Origin: Bacteroidales bacterium
Lineage (GTDB): Bacteria > Bacteroidota > Bacteroidia > Bacteroidales > GCA-2748055
DNA length: 64,000 bases
Assembly (NCBI GenBank): GCA_021738565.1
Contig: JAIPBT010000007.1
Location: forward strand, 1 to 64,000
Direction of reading: 5' to 3'
Position 1 is the stretch's first letter; the number at the start of each line of letters is the position of its first letter. A model generated the notes under the pieces. It was not told where the DNA came from. It saw only the letters and a program-made list of their open reading frames with translations, and made no database searches. This document shows positions 26,960 to 35,778 of this stretch, in pieces. Both the position numbers and the translations under genes were made by a program.

Positions 26960-28096
26960 ATGATATTCTTCACTAAAATCATAGACAGGACCAGACAGCT
27001 GAGTTGTTTTCAAAAGCCCATCTTGATCGGGTTGATTCATTGGATTATACTAACCGCGGTCATAACTTCCTGTGAACCTGAATCACATACAACACATTGG
27101 AACGATGATCAGCTCCTGACCATTCGTGAATACCTGGATACAAACCGGAATGAATATTCAAAATTCTACAGTCTATTGGAAGAAGCAGAATTACTGATCA
27201 CCTTATCTGCTTACAATCCTTATGGTGAAGGCTATACACTTTTTTTACCCACCAATGAAGCCATTGATCGTTTCATCAGGGAAAACCAGCATTACGATAA
27301 TTTTTTAGAACTGTTAAAAGACACCGGTTTCATCGATACGCTTACACGCTACCATACAATAAATGAAAAATTACATACAGATCAATTCCCTTTCGGAGCT
27401 CTGACAGACAAGACGCTTAGCGGGGACAGACTTACCACTGCCTTTTACGCAAATGGCGACAATCAGGTTATCAAGGTAAACAATGCAGCTCAAATCATCC
27501 ACTCAAACCTGAAAATGACCAACGGTTATGTACATGTTATTTCCGATGTATTGCAACAGGCAGAATTTTCTGGTTATGAATGGCTTCAGCAACAGGATGA
27601 TTACTCAATCCTGGCACAGGCTATGGAGCTCTCCGGAGTTAAGGAAAGATTGTTGTGGTGGGATAAATATACCATACTTGCCGAACATGACAGTATATAT
27701 CACAGGAATGGAATTAATAACATTGAGGATCTGATCAACCGTGTTGCAACTCCCGGGATCCCTTATTCAGACCGGGCAAATTCTTTTTACCAGTTCGCCG
27801 CATACCATATCTTATTCGGCGAACTTTACCTGAATGACCTGGATTGGGGCAAACAAGAATACTGGACCCTGGGCAATGAACCAATTATAATTGATGCCAA
27901 GCTTGATATCTATATCAATCCCGGCGTTGATACCTATGGAATTACAATCTCCGAATCCGGAGATACCTCAGTGATCGACTACATCCGTCCGGTTTGGGAG
28001 GATTGCAATATTTTAACAATTACCGGCCCCTTCCATTCGATCTCAGATGTACTGGTTACCGAACCTTTGCCTGAGGCGGATTTATCAATGGATTAG
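26960..28096 (+). CDS. Fasciclin (FAS1) domain lipoprotein
   Basis: About 378 residues from the ATG at 26960 (a TTG two codons earlier is less likely). An N-terminal helix ends in the lipobox-like ITSC, so the mature protein probably begins at that Cys and is membrane-anchored. One clear FAS1 domain follows: FYSLLEEAELLITLSAYNPYGEGYTLFLPTNEAIDRFI, ending in MTNGYVHVISDVLQ. A second, more degenerate FAS1 unit spans about 185-360 (DDYSILAQAMELSGVKERLL, SISDVLV). FAS1 domains mediate adhesion or binding. Its last 12 bases overlap the end of the convergent fasciclin gene on the other strand. Confidence 0.82.
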   Translation: MIFFTKIIDRTRQLSCFQKPILIGLIHWIILTAVITSCEPESHTTHWNDDQLLTIREYLDTNRNEYSKFYSLLEEAELLITLSAYNPYGEGYTLFLPTNEAIDRFIRENQHYDNFLELLKDTGFIDTLTRYHTINEKLHTDQFPFGALTDKTLSGDRLTTAFYANGDNQVIKVNNAAQIIHSNLKMTNGYVHVISDVLQQAEFSGYEWLQQQDDYSILAQAMELSGVKERLLWWDKYTILAEHDSIYHRNGINNIEDLINRVATPGIPYSDRANSFYQFAAYHILFGELYLNDLDWGKQEYWTLGNEPIIIDAKLDIYINPGVDTYGITISESGDTSVIDYIRPVWEDCNILTITGPFHSISDVLVTEPLPEADLSMD

Positions 28097-30307
28097 CACC
28101 TGATCAATTTCATGCACAACAGAAGAAACCTCAGATCTCTCTGAAACCATTATATTGGTGGTATTCTCCTGTTCTTGAATTGAGACATATGGATCCCCGT
28201 TTTCGTCCAGAACTTCAATAATGTCCGGACCCGTTCGAATATTCAGGATTGTCCCGCCCGCAGTTTCATAATTACCTGACGGCTGCTTGTTGTCTGTAAA
28301 TATGATTGCCCCTTTTATAAAATGATGTTTTAAAAATCCGCTGAGATCTTCCATGTTTAATGTATCGGCCTGGTAGTTTTCAAGGGCATCGTCTGAAGGG
28401 GCAAAAACAGTGTAATTTTCATTGTGATCAATGAAGGTAAAATCGTGTGAACCGTGATCGTATAATCCCGCTTTGCTGAGCAGGCTAAAAAACTCCGGGT
28501 ACCTCCACAGGATTGATTGCATACTTTTATTCTCAAAATTAAACCAGTATTTGACACTGTAAGCCTCTCCGTTTTCATGGGGACCCTTCAGCATGACAGG
28601 ATTGTTGATCATAACAACTTCTCCGTTAAATCCTATTGTTGAGGGCAGACTTCCCCGGACCGTGCTTTCGGAATTATTCCATATGATATAATTACCCCCC
28701 ATTGTTGGCAGGAACTCCTTATTGGCGCTTCCGTTGGGCAGGGTGGTTGCGACATGGTTCAGTATCCTGCTGCTGATGGCTCCGCGCCCCAGCACCTCCA
28801 TTTGCTGCATGTCCCTGTTGTATTCCGTAAAATTGTAATTGTTGTTATCCTTATCAATCCAATTCAATAACATTGTAGTATCGGTTTTCAGGGCGCCATC
28901 GGGGATCGGGAAAAAGCACAATTCACCATCATTATCAGCGATGGCATCAACGATTCCGGAATATTGCATTGCCAGGCGGAAATGGGAATAGGCCGGCCGG
29001 CAGAATACCGGTCCGGTTACACTGGTAAACACACGGTCAGGGATATATGAGTTCAATCCAATAAAGGTGCAATTGCTCCCAAATTCCCTCCTGATGATGT
29101 CTCCCTCATTCTGTTGGAATCTGCCCTCTTCCCAAAAAATTTCCCGGTATTGATTTTTTGAAGGATATATTGGAACAGACTTAAAGTGTGGCGGGATAAT
29201 GATCCCGACAACATCCTGTGGAAGACTTTTATAATCTGACCAGTGGGGGTAGCCTGACTTATCGGTCAGGATGCCATCAATGAATTCCCTGAAAGCATCA
29301 TCTGTCGGAACAAACAAACCGTTGTGTATCACCAGGGTTTCATTGGTATTGGGGCCTTCGTACCCGGTGCGTTCCTTTTGAAGATCAAATGCCAGATCAG
29401 AGAAATTCAAGTCCCACAATGTATCAACCACTCCTCCAAGCCTTACCGACGGCTGATTATTTGTGGCAGGCATGTTTGGAGAGAAATCCGGATAATACCA
29501 GTAGACCAGTTCCAGGAAAAGTTTGTAGGTTTCACCCGGTAATTCTCTTTCCAGCAATTCCTTTGCATTCAGCATGGGGTTCACAACCCTGTCGATGATG
29601 TGTACAAATCCGTTTTCTGCAAAAATATCAGCCTGCAGGATCCTCGCTCCGGCATAATAGACATTTCCCCGTTCAAACACCCTTTTGAAATAATAACTGT
29701 AATCTTCAGAAGTAAGACCATTTATATCGAGGTACCCATCATAAAATACAGGCACATATTTTCTTGATTCAACAAACACCCTTTTGTAATCGTCTGAAGC
29801 CGTTGAATCTATCACAATCATCTCCCTATTTCTACCTCTTTCGATCCAATATTTATCTACAGGATTTTTAAATATTGTCTGGCGCTTAAAAGCATATGAG
29901 TTCCTGTTTTCATCATCTCCCGTCCTCCATCCATTTACACCGAGATTCTGCAGTTGCTCCAGTGTCCAGGGATTCTGAACAATATGGAATTCGGTGAGGA
30001 CCTCAAGTTCATCCAGTGGGATATCCGATAGGCTGGCATATTGATTTTCTGACAGGTAGTGTTGCATGGCTTCATCGGTCGGGGCGAAAACGGTCCAGGA
30101 TCCCGAAACATCAAGGATGGTATCCAACCCGGTAAGCCGCAAACACTCATCAAACAAGGTTAGATTCTCCTGAACCGACACAGTGGTGTAGAGTTTTCCG
30201 GGCAGCCAATCGGGTCTTCTGTATTTCTCATGCGTGGAATACTCCTCACAACCTATGATTAAGAGCAGAAAAAAGCCAGTAAGAAATATGGTCCTGATAA
30301 ATTTCAT
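28085..30307 (-). CDS. Large fasciclin (FAS1) domain lipoprotein
   Basis: 740 residues. The signal peptide MKFIRTIFLTGFFLLLIIGC ends in a good lipobox (IIGC), so it is an outer-membrane or surface lipoprotein candidate. Several FAS1 units are visible: one near 45-240 (SWTVFAPTDEAMQHYL ... ENGFVHIIDRVVN), degenerate ones in the middle (NGLFVPTDDAFREFI), and a final one (NYTVFAPSDDALENY ... EVSSVVHEIDQVLIH). Multi-FAS1 lipoproteins of Bacteroidota are usually encoded near nutrient-uptake or adhesion genes; the ligand is unknown. It is convergent with the smaller fasciclin gene, overlapping by 12 bases. Confidence 0.83.
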   Translation of the reverse strand: MKFIRTIFLTGFFLLLIIGCEEYSTHEKYRRPDWLPGKLYTTVSVQENLTLFDECLRLTGLDTILDVSGSWTVFAPTDEAMQHYLSENQYASLSDIPLDELEVLTEFHIVQNPWTLEQLQNLGVNGWRTGDDENRNSYAFKRQTIFKNPVDKYWIERGRNREMIVIDSTASDDYKRVFVESRKYVPVFYDGYLDINGLTSEDYSYYFKRVFERGNVYYAGARILQADIFAENGFVHIIDRVVNPMLNAKELLERELPGETYKLFLELVYWYYPDFSPNMPATNNQPSVRLGGVVDTLWDLNFSDLAFDLQKERTGYEGPNTNETLVIHNGLFVPTDDAFREFIDGILTDKSGYPHWSDYKSLPQDVVGIIIPPHFKSVPIYPSKNQYREIFWEEGRFQQNEGDIIRREFGSNCTFIGLNSYIPDRVFTSVTGPVFCRPAYSHFRLAMQYSGIVDAIADNDGELCFFPIPDGALKTDTTMLLNWIDKDNNNYNFTEYNRDMQQMEVLGRGAISSRILNHVATTLPNGSANKEFLPTMGGNYIIWNNSESTVRGSLPSTIGFNGEVVMINNPVMLKGPHENGEAYSVKYWFNFENKSMQSILWRYPEFFSLLSKAGLYDHGSHDFTFIDHNENYTVFAPSDDALENYQADTLNMEDLSGFLKHHFIKGAIIFTDNKQPSGNYETAGGTILNIRTGPDIIEVLDENGDPYVSIQEQENTTNIMVSERSEVSSVVHEIDQVLIH

Positions 30308-30350
30308 TATTTATTTGAAGTCCCGGGGTTTATAAAAAGGATAAAAATAC

Positions 30351-30378
30351 AAATTAGGAATTACAAATTAGGAATTAC
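30351..30378. repeat. Tandem duplication of AAATTAGGAATTAC
   Basis: Two perfect adjacent copies of a 14-bp unit in non-coding DNA just upstream of the fasciclin lipoprotein gene. Confidence 0.8.
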
Positions 30379-30547
30379 AAACCGATTCTCCCGATTTGGA
30401 AGACTTCGATATTCAACATTTGATGTTTATCATTATTTCTCACAGGGCCATTCTCGATATTATTCAGAATCAGGGAAACTGGAAATACTGCTTTTCATAT
30501 TGGTGCTGTCAACCGGCTCTTCATAGTCTCCCAACATGGTCACAGTT

Positions 30548-30685
30548 TTAATTTACCTCTTCCATACACAATATATCCAGGATCTCTGCCATGGCCTGTT
30601 CCTTTGCATTGTGAAATGAATTTTCTTCTTCAATGAGGAACATAACACGCTCATATTGTACATGGGAAAGGTTGACGATAAAGGT
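30548..30685 (-). pseudogene. Possible remnant of a small protein gene
   Basis: A minus-strand frame of about 45 codons, with protein-like composition (LSHVQYERVMFLIEEEN followed by FHNAKEQAMAEILDIL) and a proper stop at 30548-30550, but no credible start codon at its upstream end; the same frame runs open into the start of the AbiEii antitoxin region. I do not recognise the family. It could be a gene end truncated when the defence genes were inserted. Confidence 0.3.
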
Positions 30686-30732
30686 TATCCATATTTTTCG
30701 TATTTTTAGGTATAAATTTTTGCCCGATTTAA

Positions 30733-31038
30733 ATGGTAAAAAATGCGGAAATAATTTTAAAGGATAAACAGAATGAACTTAAGTTCAGGAGAGCTCTTTT
30801 CTGGGACATTCCTATTAAAAATATTAATCTTAAGAAAAATAAGCGATTGATCATTGAACGAATATTCTCGCGCGGAAACCTGTCAGAATTTAAGCAAATC
30901 ATTAATTATTACGACGAACAGGAGATCCTGGAAGAATTGAAAAAGATAAAAAGCTTTGATAAAAAGACATTGAATTTTATTAATAAAATATATAACATTA
31001 ATCTGAAAGATATAAATGCTCAGGAAGGAATCGGTTGA
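30733..31038 (+). CDS. AbiEi-like/DUF6922 antitoxin
   Basis: 101 residues. The segment FRRALFWDIPIKNINLKKNKRLIIERIFSRG fits the DUF6922-type small proteins that precede AbiEii toxins in Bacteroidota. The rest is helical and AT-rich with many Lys and Asn codons. Its end overlaps the toxin gene by 23 bases, the usual toxin-antitoxin coupling. Expected role: DNA-binding or toxin-neutralising partner, with likely autoregulation. It lacks the longer C-terminal domain of classical AbiEi. Confidence 0.75.
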   Translation: MVKNAEIILKDKQNELKFRRALFWDIPIKNINLKKNKRLIIERIFSRGNLSEFKQIINYYDEQEILEELKKIKSFDKKTLNFINKIYNINLKDINAQEGIG

Positions 31039-31657
31039 TGAGAAAGTGTTTTTGCTGATTCAACAACTTCAGCGAAAAGATTATCTGAAAAGTTTCATCC
31101 TGGTTGGAGGAACAGGGCTGGCTTTGCAAATTGGCCACAGAAAATCTGATGATGTTGATTTATTCAGCCCTGGCGATTTTGATCATTATGTTATATTGCA
31201 AGAACTTGAAAAAGAGTATGAATTCCATTTGGATTACCTGGAGAGAAATACAATTAAGGGTTCTATTGGGGGAATTAAGGTTGACATTCTTTCGCATAAA
31301 TACAAACTTATTAAGCAGCCACTGGAAACTGAAGGTTTGTGCATTGCATCCATGCAGGATATAGGTGCCATGAAACTGAATGCCATATCTAATGATGGAA
31401 CCCGGGTTAAAGATTTTATTGATCTTTATTATTTGCTTGAAAGTTTTGGAGTTAAAGAAATGTTGGAATTCTACGAGGCAAAATACCAGCTCAGAAACTC
31501 AATGCATGTTCTCAAAAGCATGAACTATTTCAATGAGGTTGATCTTGCAGACTGGCCGGTTCTTATCAGGGATAAAAAGCTCACATGGAAGGATGTAAGA
31601 TCTCTGATTGATAAAAAATGTAAGGAATACTTTTTATCACTTCCCGGAAAAGAATAG
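31016..31657 (+). CDS. AbiEii/AbiGii-type nucleotidyltransferase toxin
   Basis: 213 residues. The nucleotidyltransferase core is clear: FILVGGTGLALQIGHRKSDD followed by VDLFSPGDF (the GGT turn and the DVD metal-binding acids), then the third conserved block GGIKVDILSHKY and the helical IGAMKLNAISNDGTRVKDFIDLYYL. AbiEii enzymes belong to type IV toxin-antitoxin systems and block phage propagation by growth arrest, with tRNA nucleotidyl transfer reported for relatives. The start ATG at 31016 lies inside the antitoxin gene. Confidence 0.88.
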   Translation: MLRKESVDEKVFLLIQQLQRKDYLKSFILVGGTGLALQIGHRKSDDVDLFSPGDFDHYVILQELEKEYEFHLDYLERNTIKGSIGGIKVDILSHKYKLIKQPLETEGLCIASMQDIGAMKLNAISNDGTRVKDFIDLYYLLESFGVKEMLEFYEAKYQLRNSMHVLKSMNYFNEVDLADWPVLIRDKKLTWKDVRSLIDKKCKEYFLSLPGKE

Positions 31658-31680
31658 ATCTCATTTACAGAAAGCATGGT

Positions 31681-34600
31681 TCAGGCCTCCCCGGGCAGGG
31701 AGAAGCGAACAGTAGTTCCTGTCCCAACAGCACTTTCAACGCTGATCCGACCGTGCATCTTCTCAACAAATTCCTTACACAGGATCAACCCAAGTCCGGT
31801 TCCTGTTTCCCCTGCCGTTCCGGCTTTTGATACTGATTGATCTATCCTGAAAAGCTTTTGAATCTCTTCCTGCTTCATCCCCATTCCATTATCCTTTACA
31901 CAAAATTCTACGAGTCCTTTTCCGGCAGATTTCGCCGAAACCGTGATGCTGCCCCCCATCCTGGTGAACTTATATGCATTGCTCACCAGATTTCTCAGGA
32001 TGATACTAAGGAGGTCAGAATCTCCCTTCACCGTCAGCCGGTCTGACGTCTCGAATTTCAAATCAATATTCTTCTGAAACACCACTGATTTAAACAACTC
32101 CGCCTGCTTTTTAAAAACTTCTGAAACAGGAATTTCAACCGTATGAACCTTCAGCCGGCCGGATTGTGACCGGGACCATTGTAATAAGTTCTCCAGCAAG
32201 GCATACGCCGAGTTACTGGCTTCCCGGATATGGAGGATACGCTGTTTCTTCTCCTCATCAGTGTACTCATCAAACTTGACATTCAACAATTCTGCAAAAC
32301 CCAAGATCACATTAAAAGGGTTTTTAAGGTCATGGGCGATAATGGAGAAGAACTTATCCTTCAATGCATTCACCTGATGAAGTTCTGCATTATTACGTGC
32401 CAGCTGCTCACTCTGGTTTTTTAATTCCTCTGCCTGGTTTTCAATCCGAATCTTATTCTCAGTAAGTTCCTTGTTTGATTGTTGAAGGATTTCTGCCTGG
32501 GCCTCCAGTTCCATGTTCTTCTCCTTTAGCTCAACGGTACGCTCACGAACCTGAGACTCCAGCAAATCCTTCTTTTTCCTTAAATTATCCGTATACCTCC
32601 AGACAGTTCCAAGGATGATAAACAATAAAAGGACCATGACCAAAAGTTTAAACCATAGCCGCTTCCAGAAGGGCGGTTCAATATACAATTTCAACAAATC
32701 ACTGTTTTCGTATATCTCACCCGAAACCGTTTCCAAACGAACCGACAACCTGTAATGACCCGGTGCCAGGTTGGATAAAACCAGCTTCCGTTCATTGCCC
32801 AGGGATACCCAGTCGGATGTTATCGGGAACAACTTATAACTAAAGGAAATTTCGTTGCTATGAATGTAATTTAATACGGAAAACCCAATGGAAATCATGT
32901 TTTCCGTATGGTGTAATTCCACCTCCCCCTTGCTGTTAATCTCCGGCCCCCTATCAGATCCCGGGAATATTTCCCTGTCATAAACTTTTAAATTGCTTAC
33001 CTTAATATTTGGAATCAGATGTTGTAACTTAATTTCATCAGGGTTAAAATAATCTATGCCATCCCTGCCTCCAAAGTAAATCCGCCCCTCAGGATCTGAA
33101 GAGACTCCCCCAAAGGCAAAACCCTCCTGTAAGAGACCATCATGGATGCTAAACATGTTCATTGAGGAAAGGGATGGATCTCCCCTGCTGTAATCCAGTT
33201 CAAATGAGACAATTCTGTACAGCGTACTCACCCAGTACCTGTCATTCTTGTCCTGGATCAACGCCCTGACCATTGGATCCGGGAGGCCGTTTTTTGTTGT
33301 AAACTTATGAAACACTTCATCCTCCCTGTCATATAAATTCAACCCCTGGTCATTACCTACCCACACGTTTCCGTGGTTATCAATGGTCAGCATCCGTGTC
33401 GGGTTGTCTGTAAGGGATAATGACCCGTCTGAATTATCATACCTCCTGCTGCTAAAGTCATCGGTTGATACCCTGGTGAGGCCCCATGCTGAAGTGATCC
33501 ACGCGTATCCTTTATGGTCAATTTCAACCTGGTATACCCAGTCACCAAACAAGGAATCCATGATGTTGGTCGATGAAAGCTTCACTGCCTCCCGCTTATC
33601 CCTGTCCACAACATAGACCCCAAACCCATGCACCGTAAGCCATAGCCTTCCCCTTGAATCTTCTGTAACATCCCGGATATCAACACCGTCGATTATTTCC
33701 TGGTAGGATGCAGCATTCCCGAATAGTGGTTCAAATTGAAACTTGTGCCTGTTAAATTGCTGAATGCCACCCCTCCAGGATGTGAAATAAATTGTTCCTT
33801 CCCTGTCCTGAAATATGTTAAAAATGGCCCCTGACCCGGATGATCCGGTCATGGCCCGGCCTGAAAATGTATGCCGTTCCCCTGTCTTTGCATCATGCCT
33901 TTCAATCAACCCTGAAGAATATCCTATCCAAAAATTTCCTTCCTGATCGTGGAATAAAGCTGAAATATTTCTTTCAAATAGTCCGCCCTGACCGTACTCA
34001 CCCTGGTACAAATGCTGAAATGACAGGTTGCCGAAGGCATAGTTGATCCCTGAATTCTCAAGTCCGATCCAGTACACTTGTTGTTCATCTTCTAAAAAGC
34101 AGGAGATACGTGAAGTGGATAAGCTCCTGTCGTTCTGCACATTTGACATGTACCGGTGATAGTCCCTGTTTTCAGGATTGTATTTTATCAACCCATCCGT
34201 TGTGGATAGCCATAAAAGACTGTCTGATGAAAGCGATATTTTGTTTGTCATAACCAGTTCAAGATCGCTCAGCAACAGTTCAACCCGGCCGGTTGCGGGA
34301 TCAAAGGAATAAAATTCAGGGTCCAGTCCGCCAATCCATAGCTTACCATCAAAATGTATCATGGACTGAATCATATTAATGGGCTCCTCCCTCGGTATAA
34401 CGGCAGGATAATATTTTACCTCGGCACTTTCATGGTTGTAATGAATAAAAAGGTCTCCGGAACATACCAGCCATATCCCCTGCTCCTCATCATGTGTAAT
34501 GGCCAGTATATTAAAGTCTCCTAAGTCATCACTGTCGATACTTGAAAAAATCTCATTGGTAATATTGCTTAAATCACCCGCTTCGTCACTTCTCATAAAA

Positions 34601-35055
34601 ACATTCCCGGTGGTAGCAATGTACAGATTGGTATCCGTATCCTCTGCAAAACCTGTTAATTGCTGGCCCGCAACCGTGCCGGGGAACTCCTCGAAACCAG
34701 TAAATTGAAAGGTCTGGGAAAGAGACTGATATTTTGCCACTCCTTTGGTGAAGTATCCCAACCATAGTTCACCGGACTCCGTCAGGAACAGGTCGCTGAT
34801 GGCATTATCAGGTAACGCATTTAAAGTTGTGTCTGACTTAAAAACCTTAAATTCAGATCCGTCAAACCTGTTAAGCCCGTTTTGTGTTGATATCCATAAA
34901 TACCCTTCAGGATCCTTGACGATTCCTGTTACCAGGTTGTCAGACAACCCATCGTGAATATCAAGGGAGAAAAAATTCAGAGCCGACTCCTGTGAAAACA
35001 GACAGCACGAAATACTTAGCAGAATTGCCAGGATAATTATTCTTCTAATGATCAT
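31681..35055 (-). CDS. Reg_prop/Y_Y_Y sensor histidine kinase without receiver or HTH domain
   Basis: About 1124 residues from the ATG at 35055 (signal MIIRRIIILAILLSISCCLF); an ATG at 35151 would add 32 residues that are not signal-like. Roughly 13 beta-propeller repeats (WISTQNGLNRFDG, LWLSTTDGLIKYN, VWVGNDQGLNLYD) form two periplasmic propellers, followed by a Y_Y_Y domain, one transmembrane helix (about 820-840), a coiled coil, HisKA with the phosphoacceptor His in FFSIIAHDLKNPF, and HATPase (LRNLVSNAYKF, DNGMGM, GTGLGLILCKEF). Unlike the hybrid SusR-type regulators, it ends after the kinase, and no response regulator is beside it. The signal is probably a sugar or polysaccharide fragment, by family analogy. 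Confidence 0.88.
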   Translation of the reverse strand: MIIRRIIILAILLSISCCLFSQESALNFFSLDIHDGLSDNLVTGIVKDPEGYLWISTQNGLNRFDGSEFKVFKSDTTLNALPDNAISDLFLTESGELWLGYFTKGVAKYQSLSQTFQFTGFEEFPGTVAGQQLTGFAEDTDTNLYIATTGNVFMRSDEAGDLSNITNEIFSSIDSDDLGDFNILAITHDEEQGIWLVCSGDLFIHYNHESAEVKYYPAVIPREEPINMIQSMIHFDGKLWIGGLDPEFYSFDPATGRVELLLSDLELVMTNKISLSSDSLLWLSTTDGLIKYNPENRDYHRYMSNVQNDRSLSTSRISCFLEDEQQVYWIGLENSGINYAFGNLSFQHLYQGEYGQGGLFERNISALFHDQEGNFWIGYSSGLIERHDAKTGERHTFSGRAMTGSSGSGAIFNIFQDREGTIYFTSWRGGIQQFNRHKFQFEPLFGNAASYQEIIDGVDIRDVTEDSRGRLWLTVHGFGVYVVDRDKREAVKLSSTNIMDSLFGDWVYQVEIDHKGYAWITSAWGLTRVSTDDFSSRRYDNSDGSLSLTDNPTRMLTIDNHGNVWVGNDQGLNLYDREDEVFHKFTTKNGLPDPMVRALIQDKNDRYWVSTLYRIVSFELDYSRGDPSLSSMNMFSIHDGLLQEGFAFGGVSSDPEGRIYFGGRDGIDYFNPDEIKLQHLIPNIKVSNLKVYDREIFPGSDRGPEINSKGEVELHHTENMISIGFSVLNYIHSNEISFSYKLFPITSDWVSLGNERKLVLSNLAPGHYRLSVRLETVSGEIYENSDLLKLYIEPPFWKRLWFKLLVMVLLLFIILGTVWRYTDNLRKKKDLLESQVRERTVELKEKNMELEAQAEILQQSNKELTENKIRIENQAEELKNQSEQLARNNAELHQVNALKDKFFSIIAHDLKNPFNVILGFAELLNVKFDEYTDEEKKQRILHIREASNSAYALLENLLQWSRSQSGRLKVHTVEIPVSEVFKKQAELFKSVVFQKNIDLKFETSDRLTVKGDSDLLSIILRNLVSNAYKFTRMGGSITVSAKSAGKGLVEFCVKDNGMGMKQEEIQKLFRIDQSVSKAGTAGETGTGLGLILCKEFVEKMHGRISVESAVGTGTTVRFSLPGEA

Positions 35056-35332
35056 GCATTTGTTATTAGTAATCAGCGTCTTTGGGGGTAAATTTACTAA
35101 ATAAAGCATAATATACCATTCACTATTGTAAAAAACAGCATTTCCAGCCATGTTGCCATTGATGGTTTTAAAATCAATATAAGGTTGAATACAAACAGAC
35201 CCAACAGGCTGTTTACCGCTGAAAAAGTATCATCATCAGGAAAATCGGCCGGGTTAAAGACCAAACGCTCATTGCCAATGTCCGTATATTGACCCCAATT
35301 TTAAAAGGGGTTCAGTTGAAAAGGAAAAGAGC
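35056..35332. other. Intergenic region between sensor kinase and AbrB-like gene
   Basis: 277 bases with no supported gene. It includes an imperfect hairpin at 35292-35311 (ACCCC ... GGGGT around an AT-rich centre) just after the AbrB-like stop codon, which could be a weak terminator. No toxin partner for the AbrB-like gene is present on this side. Confidence 0.45.
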
Positions 35333-35515
35333 TTATTCATCATTCCAGTCGCGGATAATGATCCTATCCTGGTAGAGTTTGACCTCGAGTTTCTGTTTGG
35401 CCCGCCAGCCCAACTTTCGGATGTACTCCATGGGCAGGGTGATCCCGTAGCTTGTGCCACCGGATACTTTTGTTAAACTCCTGATGTTTCTTTCGTTGAT
35501 TTTTCTTCGTGCCAT
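35333..35515 (-). CDS. AbrB/MazE/SpoVT-fold DNA-binding protein
   Basis: 60 residues. TKVSGGTSYGITLPMEYIRKLG followed by KLEVKLYQDRIIIRDW is the swapped-hairpin AbrB pattern (loop, ITLP, helix, then two strands). These proteins act as antitoxins or transition-state regulators by binding DNA as dimers. No toxin gene follows or precedes it, so it may be an orphan antitoxin or a stand-alone regulator. Directly upstream of its ATG (35515) are three TACGTA-type boxes at exact 12-bp spacing (35532-35561), a likely autoregulatory operator. Confidence 0.72.
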   Translation of the reverse strand: MARRKINERNIRSLTKVSGGTSYGITLPMEYIRKLGWRAKQKLEVKLYQDRIIIRDWNDE

Positions 35516-35531
35516 AAGCGAGTTTTTTATC

Positions 35532-35561
35532 TACGTAGTAAAATACGTAATTAACTACGTT
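35532..35561 (-). promoter_or_regulatory. Three TACGTA boxes at 12-bp intervals (putative AbrB-like operator)
   Basis: TACGTA at 35532-35537 and 35544-35549 and TACGTT at 35556-35561 are spaced exactly 12 bases apart, 17 bases upstream of the minus-strand AbrB-like start codon. The first box extends to the palindrome CTACGTAG. The array fits cooperative binding of a small dimeric regulator to its own promoter; this is inference. Confidence 0.55.
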
Positions 35562-35708
35562 GATGCAAATTGGCACCCTGGCAGTAACTTTACAGGAAGG
35601 CTTACTGCTTTGGCTTAGGCTGCTTTTCAGCAAGCGCATGGGGAAGTGTCATGGTCGAAGCAGGATCAGATCAACTCGCCGGCAGCTGTCCCGATTTAGT
35701 ATCCTGTT

Positions 35709-35728
35709 GGCTTTGGTGTGCCAAAGCC
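35709..35728. repeat. Perfect hairpin GGCTTTGG-tgtg-CCAAAGCC
   Basis: 8-bp arms and a 4-base loop in the non-coding stretch between the AbrB-like and ORF6N genes. It lacks a T-run on either side, so it is probably not an intrinsic terminator. Confidence 0.6.
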
Positions 35729-35778
35729 TTACAGGTACCAGATCGGCACAGAAGGGAGGGCTGCTGGGAGGTGAGGGA

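Larger units (their letters stand above)
30308..30732. other. Intergenic region with a short tandem repeat and a possible gene remnant
   Basis: 425 bases between the fasciclin gene and the AbiEii antitoxin. It contains a 14-bp unit present twice (30351-30378) and, on the minus strand, an open frame without start codon at 30548-30685 (listed separately). It marks the left boundary of the accessory, defence-type region. Confidence 0.5.

Noticed and set aside
13922-30307. Classical SusC/SusD polysaccharide utilisation locus
   Set aside because: No TonB-dependent SusC-like receptor or SusD-like lipoprotein is encoded anywhere in the window.
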